Source of the DNA: Schumannella luteola
Lineage (GTDB): Bacteria > Actinomycetota > Actinomycetes > Actinomycetales > Microbacteriaceae
Length of the DNA: 64,000 bases
Reading direction: 5' to 3'
NCBI RefSeq assembly: GCF_013408685.1
Contig: NZ_JACBZY010000001.1
Coordinates: 992,001 to 1,056,000, forward strand
Shown here: piece after piece, positions 8,214 to 16,527 of the stretch
Layout of the letters: each line of letters starts with the position of its first letter
How positions within the stretch are numbered: the stretch's first letter is position 1
Program-made: the position numbers and the translations under genes
Notes under the pieces: model-generated
What the model was told of the DNA's origin: nothing
What the model saw: only the letters and a program-made list of their open reading frames with translations
Databases searched by the model: none

Positions 8214-8852
8214 ATGACCGATCCGACCCAGCCCCCGCGCTCGTACCCGGCGCCGGATGCCTTCAGCGGGTCGCCCGGCTCGAACGGCGGCGGCCCGATC
8301 CCCGCCCCCGCCGGACCGCTCTGGCGTCGTGTGCTGGCGGGCGTGGTCATCGTGCTCGGCTCGACGGTCGTGCTGCCCTGGCTCGTGCTGGGCCCCGGCG
8401 TCGCGCGGGAGTTCGCGGTGGATGCGGGTTTCGTGCGCACCTGGCTGCTGCTCGGCGTCGTCGGCGCCGTGCTCATCCTCGCGGGACTGCTCATCAGTCC
8501 GGCGGGTCTCGGCCGGCGGGTCTTCGCGATCGCAGCGCTCGTGGTCGCCGCGGCGCTCGCCACCGTGTTCGGCGGGGTGCTGCAGCAGAACGTGCGCATG
8601 GCCGCGGCGCTCGCCGTGCTCGTGGCGGGAGGCCTCATCGTGGTCGGGGTGTTCCGGGTCTTCGGCGTGCGCGGTGCGGGCTGGCTGCTCGCGCTGCTGC
8701 TGATCGGTCCCGTGCTCGGGGTCGTGATCGCGCCGAACGCCGCCGTGCTGGTCGCGGCGCCCGCCTTCGTCGGCGTCGTCGTGGCGCTCGGCTGGCTGGT
8801 GGGGCACCTCATGAACCGGCCGCGGGCGCTCACGGCTGCTCCCATGCGCTGA
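8214..8852 (+). CDS. Six-span membrane protein of unknown function
   Basis: 212 residues: a Pro/Gly-rich cytoplasmic N-terminus (1-38), then six hydrophobic segments of about 20 residues each (starting near 41, 76, 98, 123, 149 and 170) and a short basic tail. I do not recognise a family motif. The start was chosen from GGAGG nine bases before the ATG. It stands between a divergent SDR gene and the ABC pair, with a possible separate promoter. Confidence 0.75.
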   Translation: MTDPTQPPRSYPAPDAFSGSPGSNGGGPIPAPAGPLWRRVLAGVVIVLGSTVVLPWLVLGPGVAREFAVDAGFVRTWLLLGVVGAVLILAGLLISPAGLGRRVFAIAALVVAAALATVFGGVLQQNVRMAAALAVLVAGGLIVVGVFRVFGVRGAGWLLALLLIGPVLGVVIAPNAAVLVAAPAFVGVVVALGWLVGHLMNRPRALTAAPMR

Positions 8853-8958
8853 CGCGTCGGGGTCATCCGGGCGGATGACGCCCGCGGGATGACGTGACCG
8901 AGCGAAACCCGCCCTGGTGCCGACGCCCGGCGACGCGCATCCGCGTGGGATGGGACCC

Positions 8959-9984
8959 ATGAGCGATCAGACCCCCACCTCCTTCGCCGACCGCGCCGCC
9001 GCGGCTGCGCCGAACCGCCCGTCCGTGCCGGGCGGCGATCCGCATCCGGTGCTCGCCGCCTCCGGCCTGAGCAAGACCTACGGTCAGACCGTCGCCCTCG
9101 GCGGCGTCGACCTCGCGGTCGGCCGCGGCGAGGCGGTCGCGATCATGGGCGCCTCCGGATCGGGCAAGACGACGCTGCTGCACTGCCTGGCCGGCATCGT
9201 GCCGCCGGATGCGGGCAGCATCCGCTTCGCCGGTCCGGGCGGCTCGGTCGAGGTCGCCGGCCTGTCGGAGGGCGAGCGCTCGCGCCTGCGCCGCGAGGCC
9301 TTCGGCTTCGTGTTCCAGCAGGGGCTGCTCGTGCCCGAGCTGACCGCGATCGAGAACGTCGCGCTCTCGCTCATGGTCGGCGGCGTCGGCCGACGTGAAG
9401 CCGAGCAGCACGCCCTCGGCTGGCTCGCCGACCTCGGGCTCTCGGGTCTCGAGCAGCGCCGCATCGGCCAGCTCTCGGGCGGGCAGGCGCAGCGCGTCGC
9501 CATCGCTCGCGCCCTCGTCACCGGCGCTCCGGTGATCTTCGCCGACGAGCCGACCGGAGCCCTCGACTCGCACACCTCGAGCGAGGTGATGGATGCGCTG
9601 CTGCGCATCGTCACCGACTACGGCCGCACGCTCGTGGTCGTCACCCACGACGCCGACGTCGCCGCCCGCTGCACCCGCACGGTGCACATGCGCGACGGGC
9701 GGATCGTGGATGCGCCGGTCGCACCGGGTGCACAGGCCGCCCCGGTCGCGGGGTCGGCTCCCGCGCCGGGCGCGCCGTTCACCGGCGCGACATCCGCCGT
9801 CGCGGCTGACGCCCTCGTCCCCACCCCGGCCGGACCTGCCGAGCCGGCGACCTGGCCCGAGGCGACCGCGCCCTGGACCCCGGCCGCGACCCCGCCTGTG
9901 CAGCACCCGGGCGCCGGCTCGCACCACACCGGCCCGCATTTCGGGGCCACCCCCGCCACCGACGCCGAGGAGTCGCAGCGATGA
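8959..9984 (+). CDS. ABC transporter ATP-binding protein (MacB/LolD type)
   Basis: 341 residues. ATPase of a tripartite-efflux or lipoprotein-type ABC system. Walker A 'GASGSGKTT' (about 75-83), Q-loop '[14 protein letters not shown]', signature 'LSGGQAQR' (about 187-194), Walker B '[12 protein letters not shown]' and H-loop 'VVVTHD' are all intact. After about residue 250 there is an unusual Ala/Pro/Thr-rich tail of some 90 residues without a family match. The ATG start has TGGGAT seven bases upstream, suggesting leaderless transcription. The stop overlaps the permease start (ATGA), so both are translated together. Confidence 0.95.
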   Translation: MSDQTPTSFADRAAAAAPNRPSVPGGDPHPVLAASGLSKTYGQTVALGGVDLAVGRGEAVAIMGASGSGKTTLLHCLAGIVPPDAGSIRFAGPGGSVEVAGLSEGERSRLRREAFGFVFQQGLLVPELTAIENVALSLMVGGVGRREAEQHALGWLADLGLSGLEQRRIGQLSGGQAQRVAIARALVTGAPVIFADEPTGALDSHTSSEVMDALLRIVTDYGRTLVVVTHDADVAARCTRTVHMRDGRIVDAPVAPGAQAAPVAGSAPAPGAPFTGATSAVAADALVPTPAGPAEPATWPEATAPWTPAATPPVQHPGAGSHHTGPHFGATPATDAEESQR

Positions 9985-11321
9985 TCGCCCGCCTGACCTG
10001 GATGCTCGCGCGCCCCGGCCGCGCCGGCCTCGGCCTCACCCTGCTGCCGATCATCGCCTTCGCGGTCGTGACGACGCTGCTGTTGACCGTGATCGGCGGC
10101 GCGCAGACGCTGTGGAACGCTCCTGGCGACATCCGCTTCATCTACCAGCTGCTCACGGTCGTGGCGCTCGCGCTGCTCGTCGTGCCGCTGCTGAGCCTCG
10201 GCGGTGCAGCCGCCCGCCTCGCCGCCCGCCGCCGCGACGACCGGCTCGCCACGCTGCGCCTCCTCGGCGCGAGCACCGCGACCGTCAGCGCCGTCGCCGT
10301 GCTCGAGTCGGGCGCCCTCGCGCTCGCCGGAGCCCTTGCCGGGGGCGTGCTCTCGCTCGCCGTCGCCCCGCTCGTCGGCCTCATCCCCTTCCTCGGTCAT
10401 CCGCTCGGCGCCCTCAACGTGCTGGTCGCGCCGTGGGGCATCGTGGCGGTCGTCGCCGGCGTCGTCGCGGTCGCGATCGCCTCGGCCGTGCTCGGTCTGC
10501 GCAAGGTCGTGCTGTCGCCGCTCGGCGTGCGGATGCGCACCGACGCCCCGCGTCAGGGCTGGATCGCCGTCGTGATCGGCGTGCTCGGCATCGCGGGTGC
10601 GTCGTTCCTCTCCTCCGCGCTGGGGGCCGCCGGCTCGGTCGTGGTCATGATCGTCATGGCCGGCGCCGCCTTCGCGGGCGCTCTCGCGCTGATGAACCTG
10701 ATCGGACCGTGGCTGATCGGCGTGGTCGCCCGGCGGCGGGTGCGCAGCGCATCCACCCCGGCGAAGCTGCTGGCGGCGCGGGCGATCCTCGAGTCGCCGA
10801 AGGCCGCCTGGCGTCAGGTGAGCGCGAGCGCGACGGCGAGCTTCGTCGCGGTGTTCGCGGGCACCGGCGCCTCGCTGCTCAACATCATGAACGGCGAGGA
10901 TCTGCGCGACCAGGATGCGCTGCTCGCCGTCGACATCCGCACCGGCGTGATCGTCACGGTCGTCGGCACCTTCCTCATGGTCGCGTGCGCCGTCGGCGTG
11001 ACGCAGGCCGCGACGATCCTCGACCGCATCGAGGTGAACCGCAGCCTCGGCCACCTCGGAACGCCGCTGAGCGTGATCGAGCGCGCCCGCCTCGGCACGG
11101 TCGTGGTGCCGCTGCTGACCACGTCGATCACGGCCGCCGTCGCCGCGGTCGTGGTGGTGCTGCCGCTCGCCGGGCTCGCGCTCGTGCTGGCTCCGCTGTC
11201 GGTGGGGATGATCGTGGTCGCCCTGCTCGCCGGCGTCGGCCTGGTGCTGCTCGGTCTGCTCGCGACCCGCCCGCTGCAGGCCCGCGCGCTCTCGACCGAG
11301 CCGGCGGCGGCATCCGCCTGA
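9981..11321 (+). CDS. FtsX-like ABC permease
   Basis: 446-residue membrane subunit coupled to the preceding ATPase. It has about ten hydrophobic segments arranged as two FtsX-like halves. An N-terminal segment (18-40) is followed by 'RRRDDRLATLRLLGAS' (about 78-93), the FtsX coupling region with 'LRLLGAS'; the last four segments lie at about 315-435. The large extracellular MacPB domain of MacB is missing, so it resembles the compact FtsX permeases of actinobacteria rather than a macrolide exporter. The substrate cannot be read from the sequence. Confidence 0.9.
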   Translation: MIARLTWMLARPGRAGLGLTLLPIIAFAVVTTLLLTVIGGAQTLWNAPGDIRFIYQLLTVVALALLVVPLLSLGGAAARLAARRRDDRLATLRLLGASTATVSAVAVLESGALALAGALAGGVLSLAVAPLVGLIPFLGHPLGALNVLVAPWGIVAVVAGVVAVAIASAVLGLRKVVLSPLGVRMRTDAPRQGWIAVVIGVLGIAGASFLSSALGAAGSVVVMIVMAGAAFAGALALMNLIGPWLIGVVARRRVRSASTPAKLLAARAILESPKAAWRQVSASATASFVAVFAGTGASLLNIMNGEDLRDQDALLAVDIRTGVIVTVVGTFLMVACAVGVTQAATILDRIEVNRSLGHLGTPLSVIERARLGTVVVPLLTTSITAAVAAVVVVLPLAGLALVLAPLSVGMIVVALLAGVGLVLLGLLATRPLQARALSTEPAAASA

Positions 11322-11401
11322 TCGCGATCGACGACCGGCTCTCCCACCTTCCCGCCTCGCCGTGCGCCCTCTGCGGCGCGCGGCGAAGCGGGCTCGATCG
11401 G

Positions 11402-11407
11402 TAGGCT
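11402..11407 (+). promoter_or_regulatory. Leaderless -10 element (TAGGCT)
   Basis: TAGGCT seven bases before the chorismate mutase ATG; no ribosome binding site. Confidence 0.55.
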
Positions 11408-11414
11408 CGCGGGC

Positions 11415-11786
11415 ATGGTGGATGCGGCCCAGAACCCCGACAGCGACGGCACCTCGGGTGCCGGCAGCGCCGAGAGCGGCGAGGTCGAGGCGGCCCGCGC
11501 CGCCGCGCTCGAGCAGCTCTCGGGCATCCGCCTCTCGATCGACAACATCGACGCGGCGCTGATCCACCTGCTGGCTGAGCGCTTCAAGTTCACGCAGAAC
11601 GTCGGCGTGCTGAAGGCGAAGCACGGCCTGCCGCCGAGCGACCCCGACCGCGAGCGCAAGCAGATCGCCCGCCTGCGCGAGCTGGCGCTGGCGGCGCAGC
11701 TCGACCCCGCCTTCGCCGAGAAGTGGTTCAACTTCGTGGTGGCCGAGGTCATCCACCACCACGAGCGCCTGCAGTCGGAGGCCTGA
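11415..11786 (+). CDS. Chorismate mutase (AroQ class)
   Basis: 123 residues; rearranges chorismate to prephenate in Phe/Tyr synthesis. An acidic Ala/Gly-rich N-terminus of about 30 residues precedes the all-helical AroQ domain: 'RLSIDNIDAALIHLLAERF' (about 42-60, catalytic Arg and D..L..LL.ER), 'VGVLKAKHGLPPSDPDRE' (substrate Lys and PxxDxxRE) and 'EVIHHHERLQ' at the end. It is a monofunctional actinobacterial form, transcribed alone, followed by a strong hairpin. Confidence 0.93.
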   Translation: MVDAAQNPDSDGTSGAGSAESGEVEAARAAALEQLSGIRLSIDNIDAALIHLLAERFKFTQNVGVLKAKHGLPPSDPDRERKQIARLRELALAAQLDPAFAEKWFNFVVAEVIHHHERLQSEA

Positions 11787-11831
11787 GCGCCGCCGCGCTC
11801 GCTCGGCGCACCCGCGCTCCCCGCACGTCCC

Positions 11832-11867
11832 GACGACCCCGCCCGGCTCCGGCCCGGCGGGGTCGTC
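11832..11867. terminator. Terminator hairpin after chorismate mutase
   Basis: Perfect 12-base stem GACGACCCCGCC / GGCGGGGTCGTC (11832-11843, 11856-11867) with 12-base loop. Confidence 0.75.
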
Positions 11868-11923
11868 TGCGTGTCGGCGGCTACTGGAAACGTGGATGCC
11901 ACCGCGGCTTCACGAAGAAGAAG

Positions 11924-11968
11924 TTGCGCCGTAACTATTCCGCGGCGTATATTCCACGTGGAATAGTT
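11924..11968 (+). promoter_or_regulatory. PadR operator overlapping a promoter
   Basis: Perfect 9-base arms AACTATTCC / GGAATAGTT (11933-11941, 11960-11968) enclose a 14-base perfect palindrome ATTCCACGTGGAAT (11951-11964). A plausible promoter runs through it: TTGCGC at 11924, 18-base spacer, TATATT at 11948. Binding here would block transcription of padR and the exporter. The AT content stands out from the surroundings. Confidence 0.7.
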
Positions 11969-12066
11969 CTGACGGAGTGATCCGCCTGTTCCCGCAGCAC
12001 AACCACATCCACCACGCTCACCCGAGCCGACCGCCCACCACCCGGCCGGCTCCCGTCTGAGGAACC

Positions 12067-12654
12067 ATGTCCGAGCTCACGCCCCTCGCCGTCGCTGCCC
12101 TCGGCCTGCTGGAAGAGCGCCCGATGCATCCCTACGAGATGTACCAGGTGCTCATGCAGCGGTCGGAGGATCGCCTGCTCAAGGTGCGCCCCGGATCCCT
12201 CTACCACGCCGTCGATCGCCTGGCCCGAGGCGGCCACGTGCGCGCGACCGGCACCGAGCGCGAGGGCAACCGCCCCGAGCGCACGACCTACGAGATCACC
12301 GACGCCGGCAGCGTCGCGCTCCAGGCGCGGCTCAGCGCGATGCTCGGCGAGTACGTCAACGAGTACCCCGTCTTCCCGCTCGCCATCGGCGAGAGCCACA
12401 ACCTGGCTCCGGATGCGGTCGCGACCCTCTTGGAGGCCCGCCTCGCGGGCCTGCGGCAGGAGCTGGCCGACTACCACGTCGGCCGGCAGACGGTCACGGC
12501 CAAGGGACTGCCCGAGGCCTACTGGCTCGACATCGACTACAAGATCACCCTCCTCCAGACCGAGATCGAGTGGCATCAGGCCACCATCGCCCGCCTCCAG
12601 AGCGGCGACCTCACCTGGAATCCGGAACACACGAAAGAAAGCAACAGACCATGA
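12067..12654 (+). CDS. PadR family transcriptional regulator
   Basis: 195-residue PadR-like repressor (PadR-s2/AphA-type length). The winged helix covers about residues 5-85: 'LTPLAVAALGLLEERPMHPYEMY' split over 5-27, recognition region 'KVRPGSLYHAVDRLARGGHV' and wing 'RPERTTYEITDAG'. The C-terminal half (about 100-185) is helical with 'YWLDIDYKITLLQTEIEWHQ' and forms the dimer. Its stop overlaps the ATG of the drug exporter (ATGA at 12651-12654), so the two form a self-contained sensor/export unit behind the palindromic operator. The inducer is probably an exported toxic compound (inference). Confidence 0.93.
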   Translation: MSELTPLAVAALGLLEERPMHPYEMYQVLMQRSEDRLLKVRPGSLYHAVDRLARGGHVRATGTEREGNRPERTTYEITDAGSVALQARLSAMLGEYVNEYPVFPLAIGESHNLAPDAVATLLEARLAGLRQELADYHVGRQTVTAKGLPEAYWLDIDYKITLLQTEIEWHQATIARLQSGDLTWNPEHTKESNRP

Positions 12655-14297
12655 CCACCATCCCCGGCGCCCACGGCGCCCCGCCTGTCGCCAAGCCCTG
12701 GCCGGCGCTCTGGTCGCTGATCGTCGGCTTCTTCATGATCCTCATCGACACGACGATCGTCTCGGTCGCCAACCCGAAGATCATGGAGGGCCTCGGCACC
12801 GACATCAACGCCGTCATCTGGGTCACGAGCGCCTATCTGCTCGCCTACGCGGTGCCGCTGCTCATCACCGGCCGCCTCGGTGACCGCTTCGGACCGAAGA
12901 ACCTCTACCTCGCCGGTCTCGTCGTCTTCACGCTCTCGTCGCTCTGGTGCGGATTCGCCGGCACCATCGAGATGCTGATCGTCGCCCGCATCGCGCAGGG
13001 CCTCGGCGCCGCGCTCATGACGCCGCAGACGATGGCCGTCATCACCCGCATCTTCCCGCCCGACAAGCGCGGCGCGGCGATGGGCATCTGGGGCTCGGTC
13101 GCCGGCGTCGCCACGCTCGTCGGCCCGATCCTCGGCGGCGTGCTCGTCGACAGCCTCGGCTGGGCGTGGATCTTCTTCATCAACCTGCCCATCGGCGTCG
13201 TCGGATTCTTCCTGGCGCTGCGCTTCGTGCCGAAGCTCGAGACCCACCAGCACAGCTTCGACATCCTCGGCGTCGTGCTCAGCGGCGCGGGCATGTTCCT
13301 GCTCGTCTTCGGCATCCAGGAGCTCAACAGCGACTCGATCGCCACGGGCGTCAAGTGGGCGATGATCGTCGCCGGCATCGTGGTGCTCGCCCTGTTCGTC
13401 ATCTGGCAGGCGCTCAACCGCAAGGAGCCGCTGCTGCCGCTGAAGCTGTTCCGCGACCGCAACTTCTCGCTCGCGAACGGCGCCATCACGGCGGTCGGCT
13501 TCACCGTCACCTGCCTGTCGCTGCCGCTCGTGTTCTTCTTCCAGATCGTCTACGGCTACTCGCCCACGCAGTCGGCGCTCATGCTCGTGCCGATGGCCGT
13601 AGTCTCGACCGCGATCGCGCCCTTCGTGGGCCGCCGCCTCGACACGATGAACCCGCGCAACTTCGCGATCATCGGAACCGTGCTGCTCTCGGCATCCCTG
13701 TTCCTCTACTCCCGCATGCTCACGCCGGATGACACGCAGTGGGCCTGGCTGCTGATCCCCAGCGCGATCATGGGTGTGGCGAACGGCTTCATGTGGGCGC
13801 CGATCTCGAACACCGCGACGCGCAACCTCGCCCCGCAGCAGGCGGGCGCCGGCTCGGGCGTCTTCAACACGACCCGCCAGATCGGCGCGGTCATCGGCTC
13901 GGCGTCGATCGCCGCGCTCATCGAGTCGCGTCTCGCCGCGAACCTGCCGGCGATGCCCGGCGGCGGCAAGGTCAGCGAGGCCAGCTTCGGCGGGGGCGCC
14001 CTGCCCGAGGCGCTGAAGCAGGGCTTCACGGATGCGATGTCGCAGGCGATCCTGCTGCCGGCCTTCGGCGCGCTGCTCGCCGCGATCATCGTGGTCTGGT
14101 TCGCCAAGCCGAAGCGCCGCGAGGGCTGGGGCTCGGGCGCCGGCAACACGACGGGATCCCTGTCGCTGACGGATGCCGTGATCGAGACCGCCGGTCAGCC
14201 GGTCGTAGGCGGGGCCGGTGCGGCCGCCGCCGGAGCGGCCCCGGTCGAGGCGGTCGAAGCCGTGACCGGCTCGCACGACCTCACGACCAAGGAGTGA
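12651..14297 (+). CDS. MFS drug exporter, DHA2 family (14 TMS)
   Basis: 548-residue proton-driven exporter of the EmrB/QacA type. About fourteen hydrophobic segments are present. Motif D1 'IDTTIVSVANPKIMEGL' follows the first segment, motif A is 'GRLGDRFGPK' (about 76-85), 'ARIAQGLGAALMTPQTMAVI' is motif B, and 'GSVAGVATLVGPILGGVLVD' is motif C, the antiporter signature. The tail after about residue 490 is Gly/Ala-rich and cytoplasmic. Its ATG lies within the padR stop codon. The likely role is resistance to a cationic or aromatic toxin under PadR control; the substrate is unknown. Confidence 0.93.
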   Translation: MTTIPGAHGAPPVAKPWPALWSLIVGFFMILIDTTIVSVANPKIMEGLGTDINAVIWVTSAYLLAYAVPLLITGRLGDRFGPKNLYLAGLVVFTLSSLWCGFAGTIEMLIVARIAQGLGAALMTPQTMAVITRIFPPDKRGAAMGIWGSVAGVATLVGPILGGVLVDSLGWAWIFFINLPIGVVGFFLALRFVPKLETHQHSFDILGVVLSGAGMFLLVFGIQELNSDSIATGVKWAMIVAGIVVLALFVIWQALNRKEPLLPLKLFRDRNFSLANGAITAVGFTVTCLSLPLVFFFQIVYGYSPTQSALMLVPMAVVSTAIAPFVGRRLDTMNPRNFAIIGTVLLSASLFLYSRMLTPDDTQWAWLLIPSAIMGVANGFMWAPISNTATRNLAPQQAGAGSGVFNTTRQIGAVIGSASIAALIESRLAANLPAMPGGGKVSEASFGGGALPEALKQGFTDAMSQAILLPAFGALLAAIIVVWFAKPKRREGWGSGAGNTTGSLSLTDAVIETAGQPVVGGAGAAAAGAAPVEAVEAVTGSHDLTTKE

Positions 14298-14332
14298 GCC
14301 GGATGCGCGGGTGAGGTCGCGCATCCATCCCG

Positions 14333-14364
14333 AAGCGCCCCGGTGAGTGATCGCCGGGGCGCTT
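14333..14364. terminator. Terminator hairpin after the exporter
   Basis: Perfect 11-base stem AAGCGCCCCGG / CCGGGGCGCTT (14333-14343, 14354-14364), 10-base loop, followed by TTCT. Confidence 0.85.
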
Positions 14365-14454
14365 CTGCGTTCCGCGATCGGGCTCGGGGCGAGCCCGGAG
14401 CCGCGTTCTGTCCACCCCCGTTCTGGGGGTGCTGTGAGTTGAGCGCGCGTCGGC

Positions 14455-14460
14455 TATGTT
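14455..14460 (+). promoter_or_regulatory. Leaderless -10 element (TATGTT)
   Basis: TATGTT six bases before the GTG at 14467; no ribosome binding site. Confidence 0.5.
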
Positions 14461-14466
14461 GCGCGC

Positions 14467-15978
14467 GTGACCCCCACACCGCGGTCGACCCGACGACCGT
14501 CCCCCGTTCTGCCTGCCCTCGGCGCCGTGACCGCGATCGTCGCGGCCCTCGTCGTGGCGCCGTCATCGGCTTCCGCCGATGCGCTGAATCCCTCGCCGGA
14601 TGCGACCACGGGCGTCGCATCCTCGAGCAGCACCGAGGCCCCGGCCGCCGACTCCGGCGGATCGGCCTCCGCTGATCCTGGCTCGACCGGCGTCCCCGCG
14701 CCGGCTGTCCCGCCGGCTCCGCCGATCCCCTTCGGCCCGATCGCACCCCCGATCCCTGCTCCGGCTCCGGCTCCGGACGCCGCGGTGCCGGCTTCGCCCG
14801 CCGGCGATCCCGCCGCACCGAACCCGGCCCCGGCCTCGACGCCGTCGGCGCCGACCGCATCCGGCCCGGCCGCCGACGACTCCGCCGCGCGCGAGGTCCC
14901 GGCCGCTTCCGCGGTTCCGGCTGCCCCGGCCCCGAGTGCGGCCGCCGTCCCGGCCGCCGCACTCTCCTCGAACGCCGCGCTGGCGACGCTCGCCCTGCAC
15001 GAGGCCGGCGGCGCCGTTCTCAGCCCGGGTTTCGCGCCCGCGACGACCGAGTACCGCGTCGAGCTCGCGCCGGGCGTCTCCGAGCTCGTGCTCGAGGCCG
15101 TCGCCGCCGATGGAGCAGCCACGGTGGATATCGCCGGGCGCGCCGACGGCAGCACGAACTGGCAGTACTTCAAGCTCCCGCTCGGGACTAAGGTGCTGCC
15201 GGTCACGGTCACCGCCGCCGACGGGGTGACGACGGCGACCTATCGCGTCACCGTCGAGCGTCTCGCCTCCGACGACACCCGCCTCGGGGCGCTCGTGGTG
15301 CTGCCGAGCGGAATGACTCCCGACTTCGACGCCGACGTGCTCGACTACGAGCTCGAGCTGCCGAACTGGAACTCGACGACCTGGATCGCGGCCGAGACGC
15401 TCGATCCGGCCGCGAAGGCCTCGATCGAGCTCGACGGACGTCCGCTGGTGTCCGGTCGCTTCGTCTTCGCCGCGATCGAGCTGCCGACCGGGCGCACGGT
15501 CGTGACGGTCACGACGACCGCGGAAGACGGCCTCACCTCGCGCATCCACACGATCACGATCGTGCGGGCCGCGGGAACCGGCCCCTCGGCCAGCCCGTCG
15601 CCGGGCGTGAGCGGATCGCCGTCACCGAGCGCATCGCCGTCGACGGGGCCCTCCGAGGGCCCCTCGGAGGAGCCGTCGGAGGAGCCGTCGGAGGAGCCCT
15701 CGGAGGAGCCCTCGACCGGTCCGTCGCCGTCGCCCAGCGTCACGCCGAGCGTCGATGCCGAGGAGACGACCGCGCCCAGCCCCTCGCCGAGCAGCGGAGT
15801 GGATGCCGAATCCACGACGGCGCCGTCGACCCCGCCGCGTCGTGGCGCCGACCCGCACGCGCTCGCCAGCACCGGCTCCGATGCGCTGCTCGGCCTGCTG
15901 GTCGCGATCGCGCTGCTCGTCGGCGGCCTCCTGGTGACACGCGGCTCGCGCTGGGCATCCGCCGGACGCCGGGACTGA
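14467..15978 (+). CDS. Sortase-anchored protein with cadherin-like beta-sandwich domains
   Basis: 503 residues, exported and probably wall-anchored. A signal peptide (about 1-38, ending near 'SSASA') leads into a Pro/Ala/Ser-rich stretch (39-170). Two cadherin-like beta-sandwich units follow: one over about 174-263 ending 'TATYRVTVERLAS' and a second over about 265-367 ending 'SRIHTITIVRA'. A Ser/Pro/Glu linker with four SEEP units leads to the sorting signal 'LASTG' (about 466), a hydrophobic segment and a basic tail. LAxTG suits a class E sortase, which is usual in actinobacteria; no sortase gene is in this window. Cell-surface binding or spacing is inferred. Confidence 0.85.
   Translation: MTPTPRSTRRPSPVLPALGAVTAIVAALVVAPSSASADALNPSPDATTGVASSSSTEAPAADSGGSASADPGSTGVPAPAVPPAPPIPFGPIAPPIPAPAPAPDAAVPASPAGDPAAPNPAPASTPSAPTASGPAADDSAAREVPAASAVPAAPAPSAAAVPAAALSSNAALATLALHEAGGAVLSPGFAPATTEYRVELAPGVSELVLEAVAADGAATVDIAGRADGSTNWQYFKLPLGTKVLPVTVTAADGVTTATYRVTVERLASDDTRLGALVVLPSGMTPDFDADVLDYELELPNWNSTTWIAAETLDPAAKASIELDGRPLVSGRFVFAAIELPTGRTVVTVTTTAEDGLTSRIHTITIVRAAGTGPSASPSPGVSGSPSPSASPSTGPSEGPSEEPSEEPSEEPSEEPSTGPSPSPSVTPSVDAEETTAPSPSPSSGVDAESTTAPSTPPRRGADPHALASTGSDALLGLLVAIALLVGGLLVTRGSRWASAGRRD
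15661..15708. repeat. 12-base tandem repeat (SEEP units)
   Basis: Four copies of CC[CG]TCGGAGGAG inside the surface-protein gene, encoding the acidic PSEE linker repeats; variable-length linkers are common before sorting signals. Confidence 0.85.
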
Positions 15979-16105
15979 TCCCCTCGGGTCTGGCCGGCCA
16001 GCGCGGTCGGCCGGGCTCGAACTGGAGCCGGACCGGACTCGAATCGGGGTCGAAGCGAGCGACGCGGAGAGCCGAGCTCGATCCGCGACGCGACCTGAGA
16101 GTGTG

Positions 16106-16142
16106 CGGTGGTCCCGAGCGCCCGAAATGCTCGGGACCACCG
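16106..16142. terminator. Terminator hairpin (surface-protein gene)
   Basis: Perfect 14-base stem CGGTGGTCCCGAGC / GCTCGGGACCACCG with 9-base loop, about 130 bases after the stop. Confidence 0.75.
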
Positions 16143-16411
16143 TGCGGAGGAGGACTCCGCGCGCGACACCGGGGGTACGGCGACGCGGGTGACGGCGTTC
16201 CGGGTGTCCCCGGTGTCCGTCGATGACAGCGTCACCGGTGCCCCGGTCCGGCTGTCTGACGACGACGATCGGACCCGAAGCCGAGCGCCGTCATCGTCCC
16301 GCTCCGCCCGTCTGGAGGGCGGTCGGAGCGGTGGTCTGTTGAGTTGAGGTCGGTGTGAGCGTGTGGGGGATGCGCGGCGCGTGCAGGCCGCCGCGCATCC
16401 CGGGCCCGGAA

Positions 16412-16447
16412 CCCGGCGCGCCTCTGGCTGAGGTGAGGCGCGCCGGG
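16412..16447. terminator. Hairpin in convergent region
   Basis: Perfect 13-base stem CCCGGCGCGCCTC / GAGGCGCGCCGGG, 10-base loop; upstream-distal of two stems following the minus-strand peptidase gene. Confidence 0.65.
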
Positions 16448-16462
16448 AACCGGGGCTGAGGT

Positions 16463-16492
16463 CCGGCGCCGCAGCTGGGTCCGCGGCGCCGG
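16463..16492. terminator. Terminator hairpin after the peptidase fusion gene
   Basis: Perfect 10-base stem CCGGCGCCGC / GCGGCGCCGG, 10-base loop, about 35 bases beyond the minus-strand stop. Confidence 0.65.
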
Positions 16493-16527
16493 GGTCTGTG
16501 CAGTTGAGGTGGATGCGCTGCCGCGGT

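Larger units (their letters stand above)
15979..16527. other. Gene-free convergent region rich in hairpins
   Basis: 549 bases between the surface-protein gene and the convergent signal peptidase fusion. I see no credible gene. It holds three strong hairpins (annotated separately) and a weaker one with 8-base arms at about 16299-16331. They probably isolate the two transcription units. Confidence 0.6.

Noticed and set aside
16108-16347. 79-codon frame in the convergent region
   Set aside because: It overlaps a terminator stem, has no ribosome binding site and is low complexity.
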